64,000 nucleotides of DNA, taken from assembly GCA_029204225.1 (NCBI GenBank), contig CM055102.1, forward strand, positions 6,202,820 to 6,266,819, in the 5' to 3' direction. The position numbers and the translations under genes are program-made. The notes beneath the pieces were generated by a model. The model made no database searches. It saw nothing but the letters and a program-made list of their open reading frames with translations, and had not been told where the DNA came from. Positions 11,690-24,624 of the stretch are shown piece after piece (positions within the stretch are counted from its first letter, which is position 1; every line of letters starts with the position of its first letter). This DNA is from Diphasiastrum complanatum. Taxonomy: Eukaryota; Streptophyta; Lycopodiopsida; Lycopodiales; Lycopodiaceae.

Positions 11690-13040
11690 TTGAACAAGAC
11701 TACGATGTAGTCATTGATTCAGGAGCAACTTCACACATCACCTGCAACAAAAGAATCTTGATCGACTTCAGAGAACTCGAAAATAACAAAGCAGTGATTC
11801 TAGGCGATGGGAGCCGACATGATATCAAGGGCATCGGGACTCTACAACTACGAACATTGTCAAGTCAGATCTATCATGAGTACTCTACGTACATTCACTA
11901 AGAAGAGACCTGCTATCAGTCTCCAAGATGGCAGATCTTGAAATTCAAGTTCTATTTGATGGCAATATATGTCGGATGATCGAGAAAACAACAAACAAGT
12001 TGTTGATAGTTGGATGTAGAGAAGGTAATCTCTACCAAGCCAAGATAATCAACAATTCTGATAGCATACTGAAATGCATTAGAAAACAAAGATCAACTCT
12101 GGCATGAAAGAATGTATCATTTGAACATGAGGAGCCTCTATGACATGAACAAGAAAGACTAGACACAGGTCTACACATCCGATCTGAATTCTGTGAAGCC
12201 TGTCAGAAAGGGAAACAACATCGAAATCCATTCGTACACGAAGGAAGAAGAGCAAAAGAAGTTCTTGAGCTTGTCCACTCAGATGTCTGTGGATCGATGA
12301 AAGTTGATTATCTCTCAGGATCAAGGTATTTCCTAACGTTCATTGATGACTACAACCGGATGACAACGATCTACTATTTAAAGAAAAAATCTGAAGTGTT
12401 TGACTCTTTCAAGAAGTTCGTGGCATTTGCAGAGAGACACACCTCAAAGAAGATTTAGATCATCAGGTCTGATAATGGAGGTGAGTACAAGAGCACAAAT
12501 TTTTTTAGATTCTGCGAAGAACAAAAGATTGAGCATCACGTACACATCCGAATATAATGATGTCGCAGAAAGAAGAAACAGGACTCTAGTCGAAGGAGCC
12601 AGATGCATGATGGCACAAGCTCGATTGCCAAGTCAATTTTGGGCTGAGGCAAAAGCTGCAGCAGTACACCTGTAGAACAGATCAACAACGACAGCCCTGA
12701 AAAACAAAACACCATACGAAATGTGGACAGGTAGAAAGCCTGATCTATCATACGTGCGTGTATTCGGATGTGCAGCATACAAGCACATATCAAATGAACA
12801 AAGAAACAAGCTCGATGAAAAATTAGAGCAAACAATCATGGTCGGATACTCAAACGGATCACAAGTGTACAGACTCTACAATCCAACCACGAAGAAAGTC
12901 ATGTCGAGTAGAGATGCGAAGTTTGATGAGTCCACATTCCCTGGATTGAAGGACGAAAAAGGCCATGAGATCTTCACACTACTGCTGATTCAAGAGGGAG
13001 ATCGAAAACAAACATCAAATCAGAATATTGAGCCCTAGAC
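11690..13040 (+). pseudogene. Copia protease and integrase region, broken
   Basis: The protease active site VIDSGATSHITC is readable near 11710. The integrase follows: the pre-integrase finger remnant at about 12180 (EFCEACQKGKQH), then the catalytic core with VHSDVCGSM near 12280, SDNGGEY near 12470 and an AERRNRTLVEGAR segment near 12570. These give the Asp, Asp, Glu residues of the DDE triad. The C-terminal part, 12721-13038, is open and has the PDLSYVRVFGCAAY and QVYRLYNPTTKKV stretches usual in Copia. Several stops and frameshifts separate these pieces. Confidence 0.85.
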
Positions 13041-13199
13041 TCCAGAGTAGCAGGAAGTCAAAAATCAATCCGACGAAGAAGAAATATTTGAGTAGCGACG
13101 AATCGAACTCAGAAGGTCGACAAGACAAAGAAGACCTCCAGATCGATACACTGACAATCTTCAATGGAGCGAAGAAATATAGTTCAAGTACTGCAACTT

Positions 13200-14929
13200 C
13201 ACTGAAGAACCAGCAACATATCTAGAAGCAGTCCAGAGTCCAGAAGGTGAATTCTGAAAGTAGGCAATGTCAGAGAAAATCGAATCAATGAGGCAAAATG
13301 AGGCATGGACACTAGAGCCATTGCCCGCAGATAAAAAGATCGTCGACTACAAAAGAAAAATCAAATTAGATGGCACTGTCGGACGCTACAAAGCAAGGCT
13401 TGTCACAAAGGGCTACACACAAAGGTACGACATCAATTATTTCGATACATATTCATCAATGGTAAAAATGACAAGCATTCGACTGCTCCTTGCATTACCA
13501 GTTTCTCTCTTCTCCTCTTGCTTCACATGGCATGGCTTGGGGGCTTGTACATTATGCAAACACAAAGTCTTTGATGATGATCTATTCAATGGAATGCTAC
13601 CTATCCCTTCAATTCTACACTCAACATCATTTGCAGTATAGATTGATCTTTTTGTACCTACATAAGGCATGAGGCTTGCGAAGGAATTCTTAGAACTACC
13701 TTTCTCCACGGAGATCTAGAGGAAGAAATCTTCATGAAGCAGCCTAAAGGATTTGAAGACCCCAACAATCGACAATATGTTTGTCGATTGCAACGATGTA
13801 TTTATGGTTTGAAGTAGACATCATGAGCTTGGTACAAGAAGCTCGACAATCTTATGAAGTCTCTAGACTTCACTCCTACACAACCAGACTGCAATGTCTA
13901 TATAAAAAAAGTGAGAAGAGATTTTGTGATTTTGACTATATTTGTGGATGACTCCCTAATGATAGAAAACTCCTTGATGCTAATCAAGAAAACGAAAAGT
14001 CAGATTTTCAAAAATTATGAAATCACAGATCTGGGAGAAGCAACAAAGTGCCTTGGGCTGGAGATCAGAAAGTAATCGAATAAGAAAAGAAATGCATCTG
14101 AGTCAGTCAGAGTACGCTGAAAAAGTGTTGAAGCAGTACCGAATGATGGACTGCAAAGAAAAAGCCACACTAATGATATTGGCAGCCAGATTAACAAGGA
14201 AGGATTGTCCGAAAATAGATGAGGAGAGACAGAAGATGGAAGGTATACCCTACCAAAACCTGATCGGTAGTCTGATGTACCTCACAATCTGTACCAGACC
14301 CGATTTGGCTTTCTTTGTCTATGATTTAAGCCAATTCTCTTTGAATCTTGACATGGCACATTGACAAATGGCAAAACGGATCCTACAATATCTGAAGGGT
14401 ACCCAAAACATGGGATTAACCTACAAAGCAGACAAAGAAGACAAAGGATTTGAGCTGCACCACTACAATGATGCAAGCTGGGCAAACTTCAAAGACGACA
14501 ACAAGTTCATGACAGGAGAATGCTTGATTGTGTGTAGAGTAGCAATCAGCTGGACCTGCAAGAAATAAACCTTGGTGGCTCAATCCTCATGCGAACCTGA
14601 ATATGTCACAGCTTCAAAGATGGTGAACGAGGTGGTATGGTTATAGATGATGTTGGAGGCAATTGTCATACCACAAAGAGAACCATGCACGTTAGTGATG
14701 GATTCTCAAAGTGCCATATATCTATCCCAAGATTTCTGTTTTCCATTCAAAGACAAAAACATATACCTATGAAGTGCCATCATATTCGAGACTTGATCTC
14801 GAAAGGAGAGCTCAAGGTCTAGTACATAAGCTGAAGACATGGTTGCAGATTTGCTCACGAAGCCACTCGACAAACCACTCTTCGCAAAGCAAAGAAAGAC
14901 AATTGGATTAAATATACAAAGTTGCAAGG
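13200..14929 (+). pseudogene. Copia reverse transcriptase and RNase H region, broken
   Basis: RT begins near 13267 ([17 protein letters not shown], then [12 protein letters not shown]). At about 13500-13697 the expected RT sequence is replaced by unrelated DNA, after which TFLHGDLEEEIFMKQPKGF resumes in another frame. The catalytic motif reads FVDDSLM near 13945, the Copia form of YVDD. The RT end (YQNLIGSLMYLTICTRPDL) and RNase H (HYNDASWANFKDD, then SQSAIYLSQ) follow to about 14900, with stops in between. All domains are in element order. Confidence 0.85.
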
Positions 14930-14941
14930 TTCAAGAGGGAG

Positions 14942-15580
14942 TGTCAGAAATTGTTAACTCCTGCAACTTTGTCACAAAAGTGATGAAGCGAAACGAGACG
15001 AAGGTCGAAGGTTGAACATACCCCGAAGGTCGAAAGGAAAGTATTTGAGATTTGACCCTGATGACCATGAAACGAAGCGAAGAGACACGAAATGAAAGGA
15101 ACCAATTCAAGCCGCCAATTGGCAGCTCGATGAGCGTGGAATCTTGTACCTCATGCTCAGTTGAAAGAGTAATGATAATAGAGAATAACTAACTAGTTGA
15201 TTAGCATTGACTTGTCCTGTAATTTTTTGTTTAACTATCTTGTAAACTCTACACGGTGGAGACAAATACACATTTTTGGATTAAAAAAAAAAAAAAAAAA
15301 AGACAGAAAATAGTGAGAATAGCTGTGCATGAAATTCTGCCAATGGGCAGAACACAACGATTGAGCTGAGCGTCAGGCCGCCAACAAGCAACACACTGAC
15401 CAACTCACTCGAAACTCAAAACAGATAAAACAATTTCTCTTTCTTCTCCATCTTATTGTTCTCGTCGTCTTGATTGCTCGAATATTTTATGTCCTGTGAT
15501 CTGTAGTCGATTGCTTAGGATCCTGGAACTTTCGCAAAAGAAAAACAAACGAACACAAACAAAGAACCAGGTTCGCGACA
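14942..15580 (+). repeat. 3' LTR of family B Copia, copy 1
   Basis: The LTR begins after the polypurine tract and ends gttcgcgaca. It has the same layout as the 5' LTR, including the inverted repeat and a poly-A run near 15283-15301. Confidence 0.9.
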
Positions 15581-15589
15581 AGAGTGATT

Positions 15590-15868
15590 AAGATGTACAG
15601 AGTTATTTACAGTACTTACTATACTTGGGGGCATGTCCCAAATTTGCTGGTCAAATCTGGCTATACTGGGCCCGACCTTAGTTTTGGCAGGTGGTAGGCC
15701 AATTTTAGGACACCTGTCTTTTTCATGCAGGTTGTATTTCCTATATGTACAATGTTCTTTGTAATATACATAACTTCTGTTGTGCCATCTATGAGAGCTT
15801 GTGAGGAGTGGCAATGGTAATTGTGTGATATGATCTGCGTACTGCACTAGATTCTATCGAAATTTCAA
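15590..15868 (+). repeat. truncated 5' LTR of the LARD-like element
   Basis: It matches 20983-21268 closely (shared blocks such as cttagttttggcaggtgg / cttagttttggtaggtgg). Its upstream third is missing. Confidence 0.8.
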
Positions 15869-18800
15869 CTTGGTATCAGAGCCTCAGGGTGATGTAGTTA
15901 TGCACGATCCTTTGGAGCTATTGGATAATGTCTTTCACCAGGAGAAATAGCACTCAGAGCGTCTCAGGAGAGAGGATCCATACAGGGTATCAACAGTCCA
16001 GATGGCAGGAGACATCAAAGTTCCTTCGATAGGAGCTTCGGAGAAGATCAGAACGATCGTTGTAGGTGAATTCTGGGGAGGATTCACTAAAAAACTTGCA
16101 GTTTCGGTGGTTTCGTGGAAATCATCGGTGGTGGCTTCATAATTCACTGTGTGGACAACCATTTGGGGCAATGGGGCTTGCATGAGAATGCAAAGGTAGT
16201 GATGGAGAGCCATGGCAATTTACAAGAACAAATTCGGTTGAAAACGGAGGAAATTTGAAAATTTTCCAGTTTTGTGGGGTGTTGACAGATTTCTAGAAAA
16301 TCAAACTATTTGGAGTCAATACCGTATCAATCAAAGAGCTGTAAATTGCATCAGAAAGCTTGAGGTAGGACGACCTCACATTAATAGAGAGCTGCAAGAG
16401 AAAACTCAGGGAAGGCTTGAGTGGAGCCCAAGAAATCACTCTTTTTCTCAAGGTAAGGGTTTTTTGGTGCAAAGTGATGGATCTCTCTCTCCACACAACA
16501 AATTTTGGATCTGTAAAAGGCCAGAGAGGGGCGCCCTGGTGTTGTTGAGGGCCTGCCAAATGGCCATCGATGGCTGCGGCCTATAGAGGGAGCTGGATCA
16601 AACTCTTGGAGGTAGCCAAAACCCTCAGAAACCATAGCTTTGGAGGAAGCAAGAAGAGAAGAGAGAGATGGAGGAGCCATGGAGGCTCATGCGCGGCCAG
16701 TGCGAGCAGGAAGATAGCGGCCGCAAGAGGCCAGCAAATGCAGGGATGTGGTTTAGCTCGTAGAATCGATAAGATTCATTGGATTGGTCTAAAAATCAAT
16801 GGATGGTGGAGATTGACCATGAAGAGTTAAGTGGAGGTCGTCAGATTGAAACCAATGGTGAAGATGTGGTTGAAGGGGCCCTTGAAAGGGTGAAGGGCAG
16901 AAGTGCCTTGCACTTTATTAAAAATCTTCACATTGAAATTCAAATTGGACCCGAAGTGCCTAAAGGACAATTCTTCATTAGAAATCTTCGAAACGAAGAA
17001 ACAATTCATTTTGCAAGGCAAAAATGGTTTATGGGCTAACTATAGCTAGAGGGCATCTTTTTTGGCCATCCTCGGGCCAAATTGACCCTTGAAACTGGCT
17101 GCTCAGAGCCAGTGGATAGAACGACGTCATAGAGTAGGGAGAAACGTGTTTGGGAGAGTTTTCATCACCATTCTATCGAGTGGAGTGCGGGTGACTTAGT
17201 GATGGGCTACATTCACCATTTGGGTACCGTAGGGCCAAATTCGGGACAATTTTTGGTTGGAGAAACCGATTACAGGGCGGTACAATGAGACATAATCACT
17301 TCTAAATCATTTTTGCTTATTTTTGATAGGGCAACAAGGTGTTTAGAAGTGGTAAATGCGGTATGGGGGTGAATGGTGACGGATTTGTGTGGAGAAAGCT
17401 AGTTTTGGCGATAGAAGTGCAGTTTGGCGGCGTGACTACTCATCATTGGCAACAATTTTGAGAGGGCAAATAATCACAGACGAGAGGTAGGCATGGTATG
17501 CCGGTTACAGGTGAAAAATTCTTGTGATTTGGTTCAACTCTTGGAGTTCGAACCAACCAACATCAAGTGGCATTTTGGGGGAATGCTCTCATAGGTATGA
17601 TGGCATTGACATTGTCGAGTCGAGTGATAGCTACATTGACACACACATTTGTAGCTTGAAAATCTCTTGTTTGGAGGGAAATATGGAATATCTTGGAGGT
17701 ACACGCATTTTGGCGGTCACAGGTGATGGAAGTGCGAGGTGGTGTGAGTTGGAAGCCATTGGGCAAGATAGCAGACCTGCATTGGACGAGGTGTGTGTGA
17801 GACATGCAGAGGATGAAAAATGGGTCAATAATCACACTTTGGAGACTCTTGGAGAGTGGTAAGTGTGATGATTTTGCGGTTTTGCAGTTGGTAAGTCAAT
17901 TTTGATCAAGCCATTGTAGCTGTGGAGCAGTGTATTAGGTTTGTCATCGAAGAGATACACTTCAACTGTCTATTCTGGGTAAGTCAAGTCAATTTGCCAT
18001 ATCAGTATTGCATCAGGGATGCAAATTCCAGTGATAGTAGGGTGCAGATCGTTTGTTTGGGTTGGAAGATCTCACAGGCTCACTTGTAGGGATATTGGCA
18101 TGCATAGTCATGTGAGGGACTTGATAGTGGCTTTGGAGTTCACATCTCAGTGTATTCTTAGGGAGTGGTTTGGAACCATTCACAGGAGCAGCTTGGAACT
18201 AGCTTGAGGGAATACATGTGGACACTATAGGGTAGATGCTCAGATCTTTGTGATCAGAGATGGCATTGGGATAACCTGGTAGGGATAGTACTGCAGGTAA
18301 CATGGGATGATCATCAGGGGGCAGCTATTTCAGATTAGACTTGAGTCTTTTGATGGACAGGATTTATAAGAGTAATTCATGAAGGAATTAGGATGCTGCA
18401 AATGTACATGGACAAAGCGTGAAGCTTTGAGAGCTAGCTCTAGATTGTAGAGCTGATGGAGATCACACGAGGTGTGATCGGAGGTCAAGCACCATGATGG
18501 GTGTTTTGCTAAAGATCTCATTTGGGAGTACATGTTGGCATTACAGCAGTGGGCCAATCATTGGCATTGACATCGATGGGGAGACATCTACCATCACGGG
18601 CATGGATAAGCTATCTATAACTTTCATGCAGTTGGCTGTATTTGCAGAAGTCTAGGCTTGGCACAAGTGTTGGAATTTCCATGGTGCAGATTCTCAAGTG
18701 GTGAGATCAAGGATAAGCCTAGAGGAAGTCACTCAGGGCCATATACCTTAGTATGATCAGGGAGACATTGGTCTCGGGATCCCATGAGTGACGACTCAGG

Positions 18801-20118
18801 GACATGTTTGCGTTGGCATGGTGTCGAGTGGCACATAGCCAGGGAGAGCTAGCAGATGCTAGGAGCCAGGTGGAGTAGATGATGCTTTGGAGTTCGGCTT
18901 GTCTAGCAGGAGGGTGACCAGGATCGAAGACATCAGGTGAGCATAGTATGTGGATGACGAGTCCATTGGGGTGGCACTCAGACAGATGCTACAGTTGCTC
19001 AGGTATGATATGTCATTTGGTATATGGATGATGATCTTCAACTGGTGCATCATGTGGTGACCTAGGGACGAGTCAAGCCTACTTGGAAATAGGTGGCATG
19101 GAGTGTACCTGGGGTGGTACATATCCTGAGGGCATGGAGTGCATTATGAGGTGATGTAGACATAGCATGCCCATGGTTGTGAGCAGACAAGGATGGAGAT
19201 GGTTGCTCAGGGAGTGACAGTTGATACTTTGGCGAGTGATCAGGTGAGCTGCATGGTTATTTGCACAATTGTCTCCAGGTTGGCATCACATGTTGTTTCT
19301 ATCCATCATTATTTGGTAAGCAGGATGTAGTTTTTGGTTAGATCCAGTTGGAGTCTAGTTGCACTACAGGTGGACAGATTCTTGAGGAGCTATTAGCGGG
19401 TAATGGATACTTGGTGATCAGATGGTACATGGTATAGGATTTTGGAACTATCCTACCTGATATGCTATGGATCGTGGGTGAGTTTCACATCGCGATGGTG
19501 GATATAGTTTGCATTTGCTTTGGTTTGGATTGACATGATGGATGTGTTGGTGAGATAGGCTCCTTGATGGGAGGCCTATATACTACTCAAATTAGAGTTG
19601 GCAATGTCACGCATGGGAAGTTGAGCCTACATGAGATGTAGGAGAGGCAAATCATCATCAATATCTCTGGGAGATAGGTGAGCTACTCAGGTGTAGCCTA
19701 TGATGAGGTTTGTGTACATTCATTAATTGAGTCCTTGGTAGACTCTTGTGCTTAGAGCATGGGAAATGAATTAGAATCAGATTTCAGGGCTTATAGGACA
19801 GGATGTCAGGGCAAAGCAACTTGGAGCATGCCTTTGTTTGGGAGATACATCAAGGTTGAGGCCTGGAGCGCTCATTGGTTCGAGATGGTTAATCTTGGAT
19901 GATGTATGACGACATCAAATGGATGTGCTTGGACATGAGGGCATCTTGGTGACAGGTGTTGGCCATGGTTGAGGACCTGATTTAAATACCAGTGGTGTAA
20001 CAGCAGATCTACAGGTGGCATAGGTGTTGGTACGACAGGATACCGCTCATGGGCAGGCCTTGGTCATGTATTTGATGCTTTATCATTCGTGTTGGTTTGC
20101 ATGAGTGTGTGTGAGCTT

Positions 20119-20354
20119 GCATGTTACCTTGTCACGAGGGTCTAGATCTGAGTCGGAGTTGTATGTGGTTGTGCATTTGTTACGTTAGAAACAAAGTAAT
20201 CATTTGATGTTCTTTGACTTGTCATTATATGTACTAGCATGTTGCCTTGTCATGAGGGTCTAGATCTGAGTCGGAATTATATGTGATTGTGCATTTGCTA
20301 TGTTAGAAACAAAGTAATCATTTGATGTTTTTTGACTTGTCATTATGTCTACTA
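20119..20354. repeat. 118-base tandem duplication inside the LARD-like element
   Basis: Unit 1 starts at 20119 and unit 2 at 20237, both beginning gcatgttnccttgtca and containing gagggtctagatctgagtcgg. A second pair of similar blocks (catggtggcagtgagatttcc) lies at about 20390 and 20500. Confidence 0.85.
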
Positions 20355-20789
20355 GCTGTTTATTTCGGTGAGGGTATAGTCTTATGGTGGCAGTAAGATT
20401 TCCTCACGTTGAGTCTCAGTCGCTCATGTATGTCAGCTTTACATGTATGTGCTTGTAAGTGTCTGATAGGATGTCAGCCTAGCTAGATGAAGGATGTAAG
20501 TCTCATGGTGGCAGTGAGATTTCCTTAGTTTGAGCCATGTCGCTCATGTGGTCCACTTGTGTTCAAGTTGGAAGGGAATGAGTTAGTTGGTCGAGAGTAT
20601 GGTAGACTCTCTGTATGAGCATTGTGTTTACATGATACTTTGTGAGTCAAACCTGGTGGTTTGTTGGTGTGTTTGAGTGTGAGTCAAGTACAGGGTAGCA
20701 TGGACATGCATAACATTTTTTGGACACTCCACACATTGCTACAATTTGTATTTCTCTACCTCTATCACATGTGAGCTTAAGGGAGAGAG

Positions 20790-21268
20790 TTAGAAATTAG
20801 TTCTAATATGATTCATTAGTATAAGCTCTAAATGTGATGATGTAATTAGTGTACAATTTATTTGGTTTACTCTATGTGATTGTGATCGGGACGTGACCCA
20901 TTAGGATATATTGATCGGGCACTGAACCCGTAGCCGACTACTCGGGTTAGCGGAGTAGCCACACATAGGAAAAGTTAACCTGTACAGAGTTATTTACAAT
21001 ACTTATTATACTTGGGGGGCATGTCCCAAGTTTGCCGGTCCAATTTGGCCATACTGGACCCGACCTTAGTTTTGGTAGGTGGTAGGCCAGTTTTTTTAGG
21101 ACACCTGTCTTTTTCATGCAGGTTGTATTTCCTATATGTACAATGTTCTTTGTAATACACATAACTTTTGTTGTGCCATCTATGAGAGCTTGTGAGGAGT
21201 GGCTATGGTGATTGCGTGATGTGATCTGCATACTGCATTAGATTCAGTTGAAATTTATCGAAATTTCA
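20790..21268 (+). repeat. 3' LTR of the LARD-like element
   Basis: The LTR follows the polypurine tract, starts ttagaaatta and ends aaatttca. The expected TG start appears mutated. Confidence 0.65.
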
Positions 21269-21271
21269 ACT

Positions 21272-22555
21272 GCATCGACCCCAAAAAGTACTTGTTGTGA
21301 ATACTTTCGAAAAAATGATCGGACTCATATAGTCCTTGGAGAGATTGAAACAACCCTGGTTCTATAACAGTAAAGCATAACTGATTAATAACCGGTAAAC
21401 GACTCAAAGCATCTGCTAGAGTATTTTGACTTCCTTTACAATAACGTCTAGAAAAGTCAAAGATTTGCATCAGCTCAGCCCATCTAGCTTGTCTCCCCTT
21501 TAAATTTGTAGCATCACAGAAATATTGAAGAGTCTGATGATCCATCAAAACCTCAAATCTGGCTCCATACAAATAATGTCGCCAAATTTTCAAGGCATGA
21601 ACAATTGAAAATAATTCTTTTTCATAGGTACAATACCTAGATTGAGCAGGATTGAGTTTCTTGCTTTCATAAGCAACAAGATGTCCATCCTGCATCAAAA
21701 CAGCTCCAATGGCATAATCACTAGCATCGGTCCTAATCACAAAAGCCTTATTAGGATCACCAATGATTACTATTGGTGTTGAAGTAACACTTTTCTTAAA
21801 CAAATCAAAACAATTATTCATATTCTCCATCCACTACACCAGTGGACTCTTAGCCCTACGGCTTAGCTTCTTATAGCCTTTCAAGGCTTGGGTAAGAGAA
21901 AATGCCAGTCGAGCAAATTGGGAAATATGCCGACAAAAAAATCTTACAAACTCTAAGAAAGACTTGATTTCTCGAACTGTGGTAAGAACAGGCCATTCAA
22001 TAATCCTCTGGATACGATCGGCCTCGATCTCCACTCCTCGTTCAGAAATCTTATGTCCCAAGTAGGACAATTCCTTAGCAAAAAAATCACACTTAGACTC
22101 TTCGGCAAAGAGCTTTTCCCTTCTTAGGATGTATAGGACAATCCTAAAATGCTCTTTACAAAGTCTTATTGAACACTAAGATATCATCTAAGAGCACCAC
22201 TACGAATCTTCTCAAATATGGCATGAACAAATCGTTCATCATCTGTTGGAAAGTTGCCGGTGCATTGGTTAGACCAAAAGGCCAAAAATTTGTAGTGTCC
22301 AAAGCGAGTTCAAAAACCTGTTTTTGGTATATCTTCTACCCTAATGCGTATCTGACCTTAGATCTATCTCGGTAAAGTACTTAGCACTAGCAAGATAATC
22401 TATTAGGTCATCCATCCGCGGCAGTGGATATCTATTCTTAACGGTTACCTTGTTCAATTTCTTATAATCTACGCAAAACCTTATAGTTCCATCTTTCTTA
22501 GAAACCAGGACCACTGGTGATGCCCAAGAAGACTTACTAGGTTGTACCCACCCCT
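21272..22555 (-). pseudogene. Gypsy reverse transcriptase and RNase H (right half continues at 27613)
   Basis: Read right to left, the sequence first gives the RT palm with [31 protein letters not shown] and [11 protein letters not shown] (22555-22400). The catalytic motif LLDDILVF follows near 22190. The connection region (YLGHKISERGVEIEADRIQ) is at 22070-21834. RNase H at 21830-21290 has FVIRTDASDYAIGAVL and YEKELFSIVHALKIW. Frameshifts near 22080 and 22150 and an in-frame stop at 21830 break it. It is cut on the left by the LARD-like element and split on the right by a Copia insertion. Confidence 0.88.
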
Positions 22556-23427
22556 TGTTAAAAATTGTAAAACATATCTATCATCTGTTGTTAATGTTTG
22601 GGGGATCCTACCCATGTAAATATTTTGTACATATCCAAGGTATGTGAATTGAGCACATATCCTTGTAGAATAGGACGAGTTTGGGTTAGGTAGATCAAAT
22701 TCCAGTGACATGCATAAAGTCTAGTTGGTCTAGTATGATATGCAATAATGTTGACAATGTCTAGTTTGACATGCATATAGAGATTCACATGGAATTGGTC
22801 AATTATGACCTTGTAAAAACTCGAGCCACAATAAATGCATAATGTCCTAAGTTTCCATAGTGACATGCAAAGCATGCAATCACTCTAATGGACACATGCA
22901 TGTAGATTTGTACATGGCTAGTTGAGAAATTGCCATTTGGAGAAAGTAGGTAGAAGTTAGGTGCAACCTATGCATGTTAGCAGTTAGGTGTCAAGTTAAT
23001 AGTTGTTTGCACTTGAAATAGGTGTAGGATGTGCATTGAATGCAAGGAGTACCACGAATTTCGGCTCTCCTATATATATGTATATATCATTCTCATTCAC
23101 AAAGTAATGAAGAACCAAAGTTTTGTAGCTATCTCATGTCATTTTGGGTCTAAACAAATATTGCTTGTTATCTCTCTAGCTCTCTCTCTCTCTAACGCAT
23201 GTTGAGACTAATGCTCATACATTGAAATCTTGTATTTTTATTCATTCTTTGATCATTGCTATTATATTCTGTTGATTAGCATGCTAGATTGTGGATTAGC
23301 CATTTCTTCTGAACTAGATTTTGTTAATCAATCTAGAATCAGGTTATAGTGCCAATCACAAAGCTTAATTAAGATCAGTCACTCTTGTGGACATTTTCCA
23401 CACGTGTGAATTCTGGAAATTTTGTCA
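22556..23427 (+). repeat. 5' LTR of family A Copia
   Basis: The LTR ends in ttttgtca directly before the primer site. A TATA-like run at about 23072-23088 and a CT-rich run near 23180 lie in it. Confidence 0.9.
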
Positions 23428-24194
23428 TGGTATCAGAGCCACATTAAGCTTTGCATGCTAACAACTCTGATTGTACAAGAAACTGAGAGCTAAATCGAAC
23501 AAAAAAACAATTTTGCACTTTTTCTAACCCTTCTCTGAAGTGTATTTGGATCAAATCGGACTTGAACTGAATTTTTAGACCTGAATTGAGGAAGTACGAA
23601 ATTATGGAATTCCGCACGTGTGAAAATTAGAGTTTTTCAGTCCCTTTGTTCTCCTTACTTATAGATCCAAAGATAGCAGTGTTATAGCTTGATGGAAAGC
23701 ATTTGATCTGTACTTTTCATAGAAATTGAAACCAATCAATCTGATGTGTCTAGCAAGAGTTATAAGCTCTTAAAGAGGATAGGGATAGGTCCAAAATCCG
23801 AGTGACAGCATTTTGATTTAATTCAATTATACTTTGTTCTGAATCCATTGTTTTGAACATCCAACACAAGAAACTGTAGATCAAGACTGAGTTTGAAGTA
23901 TCTGAACACCCTTTGAGCCTTCTGAGTGTCAGTAGTGTTTTCTTTTGAAGCATTTCACACGTGCCAAAAGTAGGATTCAAACCAGTCAAAGTGTCTCAAA
24001 CCACTTTTTGTGTCTGATCTAGATAACTTGTCTTGTTGAATATTTGAGATTCATCTCATATATAGTTGCATGTGTTTCACATAGGAAGGTAGTTCAACCT
24101 TGAAAATACCTATAGTGAAAGAGAGTAGCAACTCTAAGTTAGATAGGAATAAGCTCAAACATATTGCAGTCCAATTACAAGAGTCTTCACATTC

Positions 24195-24610
24195 ATGACA
24201 TCTGTAGGAGATTGTCTCTTTCAAGCTAGTGAAAGACTATACACCTTTAACTATTCAGTTTGGAAGGATAGGATAGAATCCTTGTTGATTCTCTATGGTG
24301 TAATGGATATTGTAACTGGAACTGAAGTTGAACCTGCAGCTTTTGATGAGGCTCAAAGATTCAAGAAGAGAGCAAGAATTGCTCTACATATCATCAAATT
24401 GAACATCTCTGATGAGATGTTGAGAGAGATTCAAGATCAAGTCAAGAAAGAGGAGTAAGAACCAGTACTCTCGTGCCTTCACCAAGAAAAAAGCAAAGAA
24501 CAAAGACTATGGTGGAGTAGAAAAGTCAGCTCATCCTTCTAACTTCAAGAAGAAGACACAAGAAGTTCAAACTAGTTGTATCATAGAAGACTCACATGCA
24601 AATTGTGGAG
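24195..24610 (+). pseudogene. Copia gag N-terminal part, family A
   Basis: The ATG at 24195 opens a frame of 87 codons with a typical Copia gag start: ERLYTFNYSVWKDRIESLL, then MDIVTGTEVEP, then a basic ALHIIKLNISDEML segment. The frame stops at 24458. The central part of gag is missing, and a Lys-rich tail is readable in another frame to about 24610. Confidence 0.8.
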
Positions 24611-24624
24611 AGGCATCTCTTCTG

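Larger units (their letters stand above)
10050..15580 (+). mobile_element. complete but inactive Copia LTR retrotransposon (family B, copy 1)
   Basis: Both LTRs are present: 10050-10695 (646 bases) and 14942-15580 (639 bases), each starting tgtcagaaat and ending gcgaca. A perfect five-base target duplication agagt flanks the element (10045-10049 and 15581-15585). The primer site tggtatcaaagc is at 10696-10707 and the polypurine tract ttcaagagggag is at 14930-14941. Domain order is gag, protease, integrase, RT, RNase H, which makes it Copia. The LTRs differ at many sites, mostly C/T and G/A changes, as expected for an old methylated copy. Stops and frameshifts occur in every domain. The same family recurs at 53282-59047. 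Confidence 0.92.
15586..21270 (+). mobile_element. large LTR element without recognisable protein (LARD-like)
   Basis: A shared block of about 280 bases at 15590-15868 and 20983-21268 forms LTR copies. A primer site tggtatcagagc (15871-15882) lies three bases after the first copy. The polypurine tract aagggagagag (20779-20789) precedes the second. About 4.9 kb of interior is G/T-rich on the plus strand. No gag, protease, integrase or RT could be read in any frame. It therefore looks like a large non-autonomous LTR derivative. The 5' LTR lacks about 190 bases present at the start of the 3' LTR, where it abuts the older Copia gag remnant. The right side joins a Gypsy pol remnant at about 21270. 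Confidence 0.7.

Noticed and set aside
17524-17862. 112-codon open frame in the LARD-like element as a gene
   Set aside because: No known domain, no related frame elsewhere in the window, and similar-length frames occur on the other strand.
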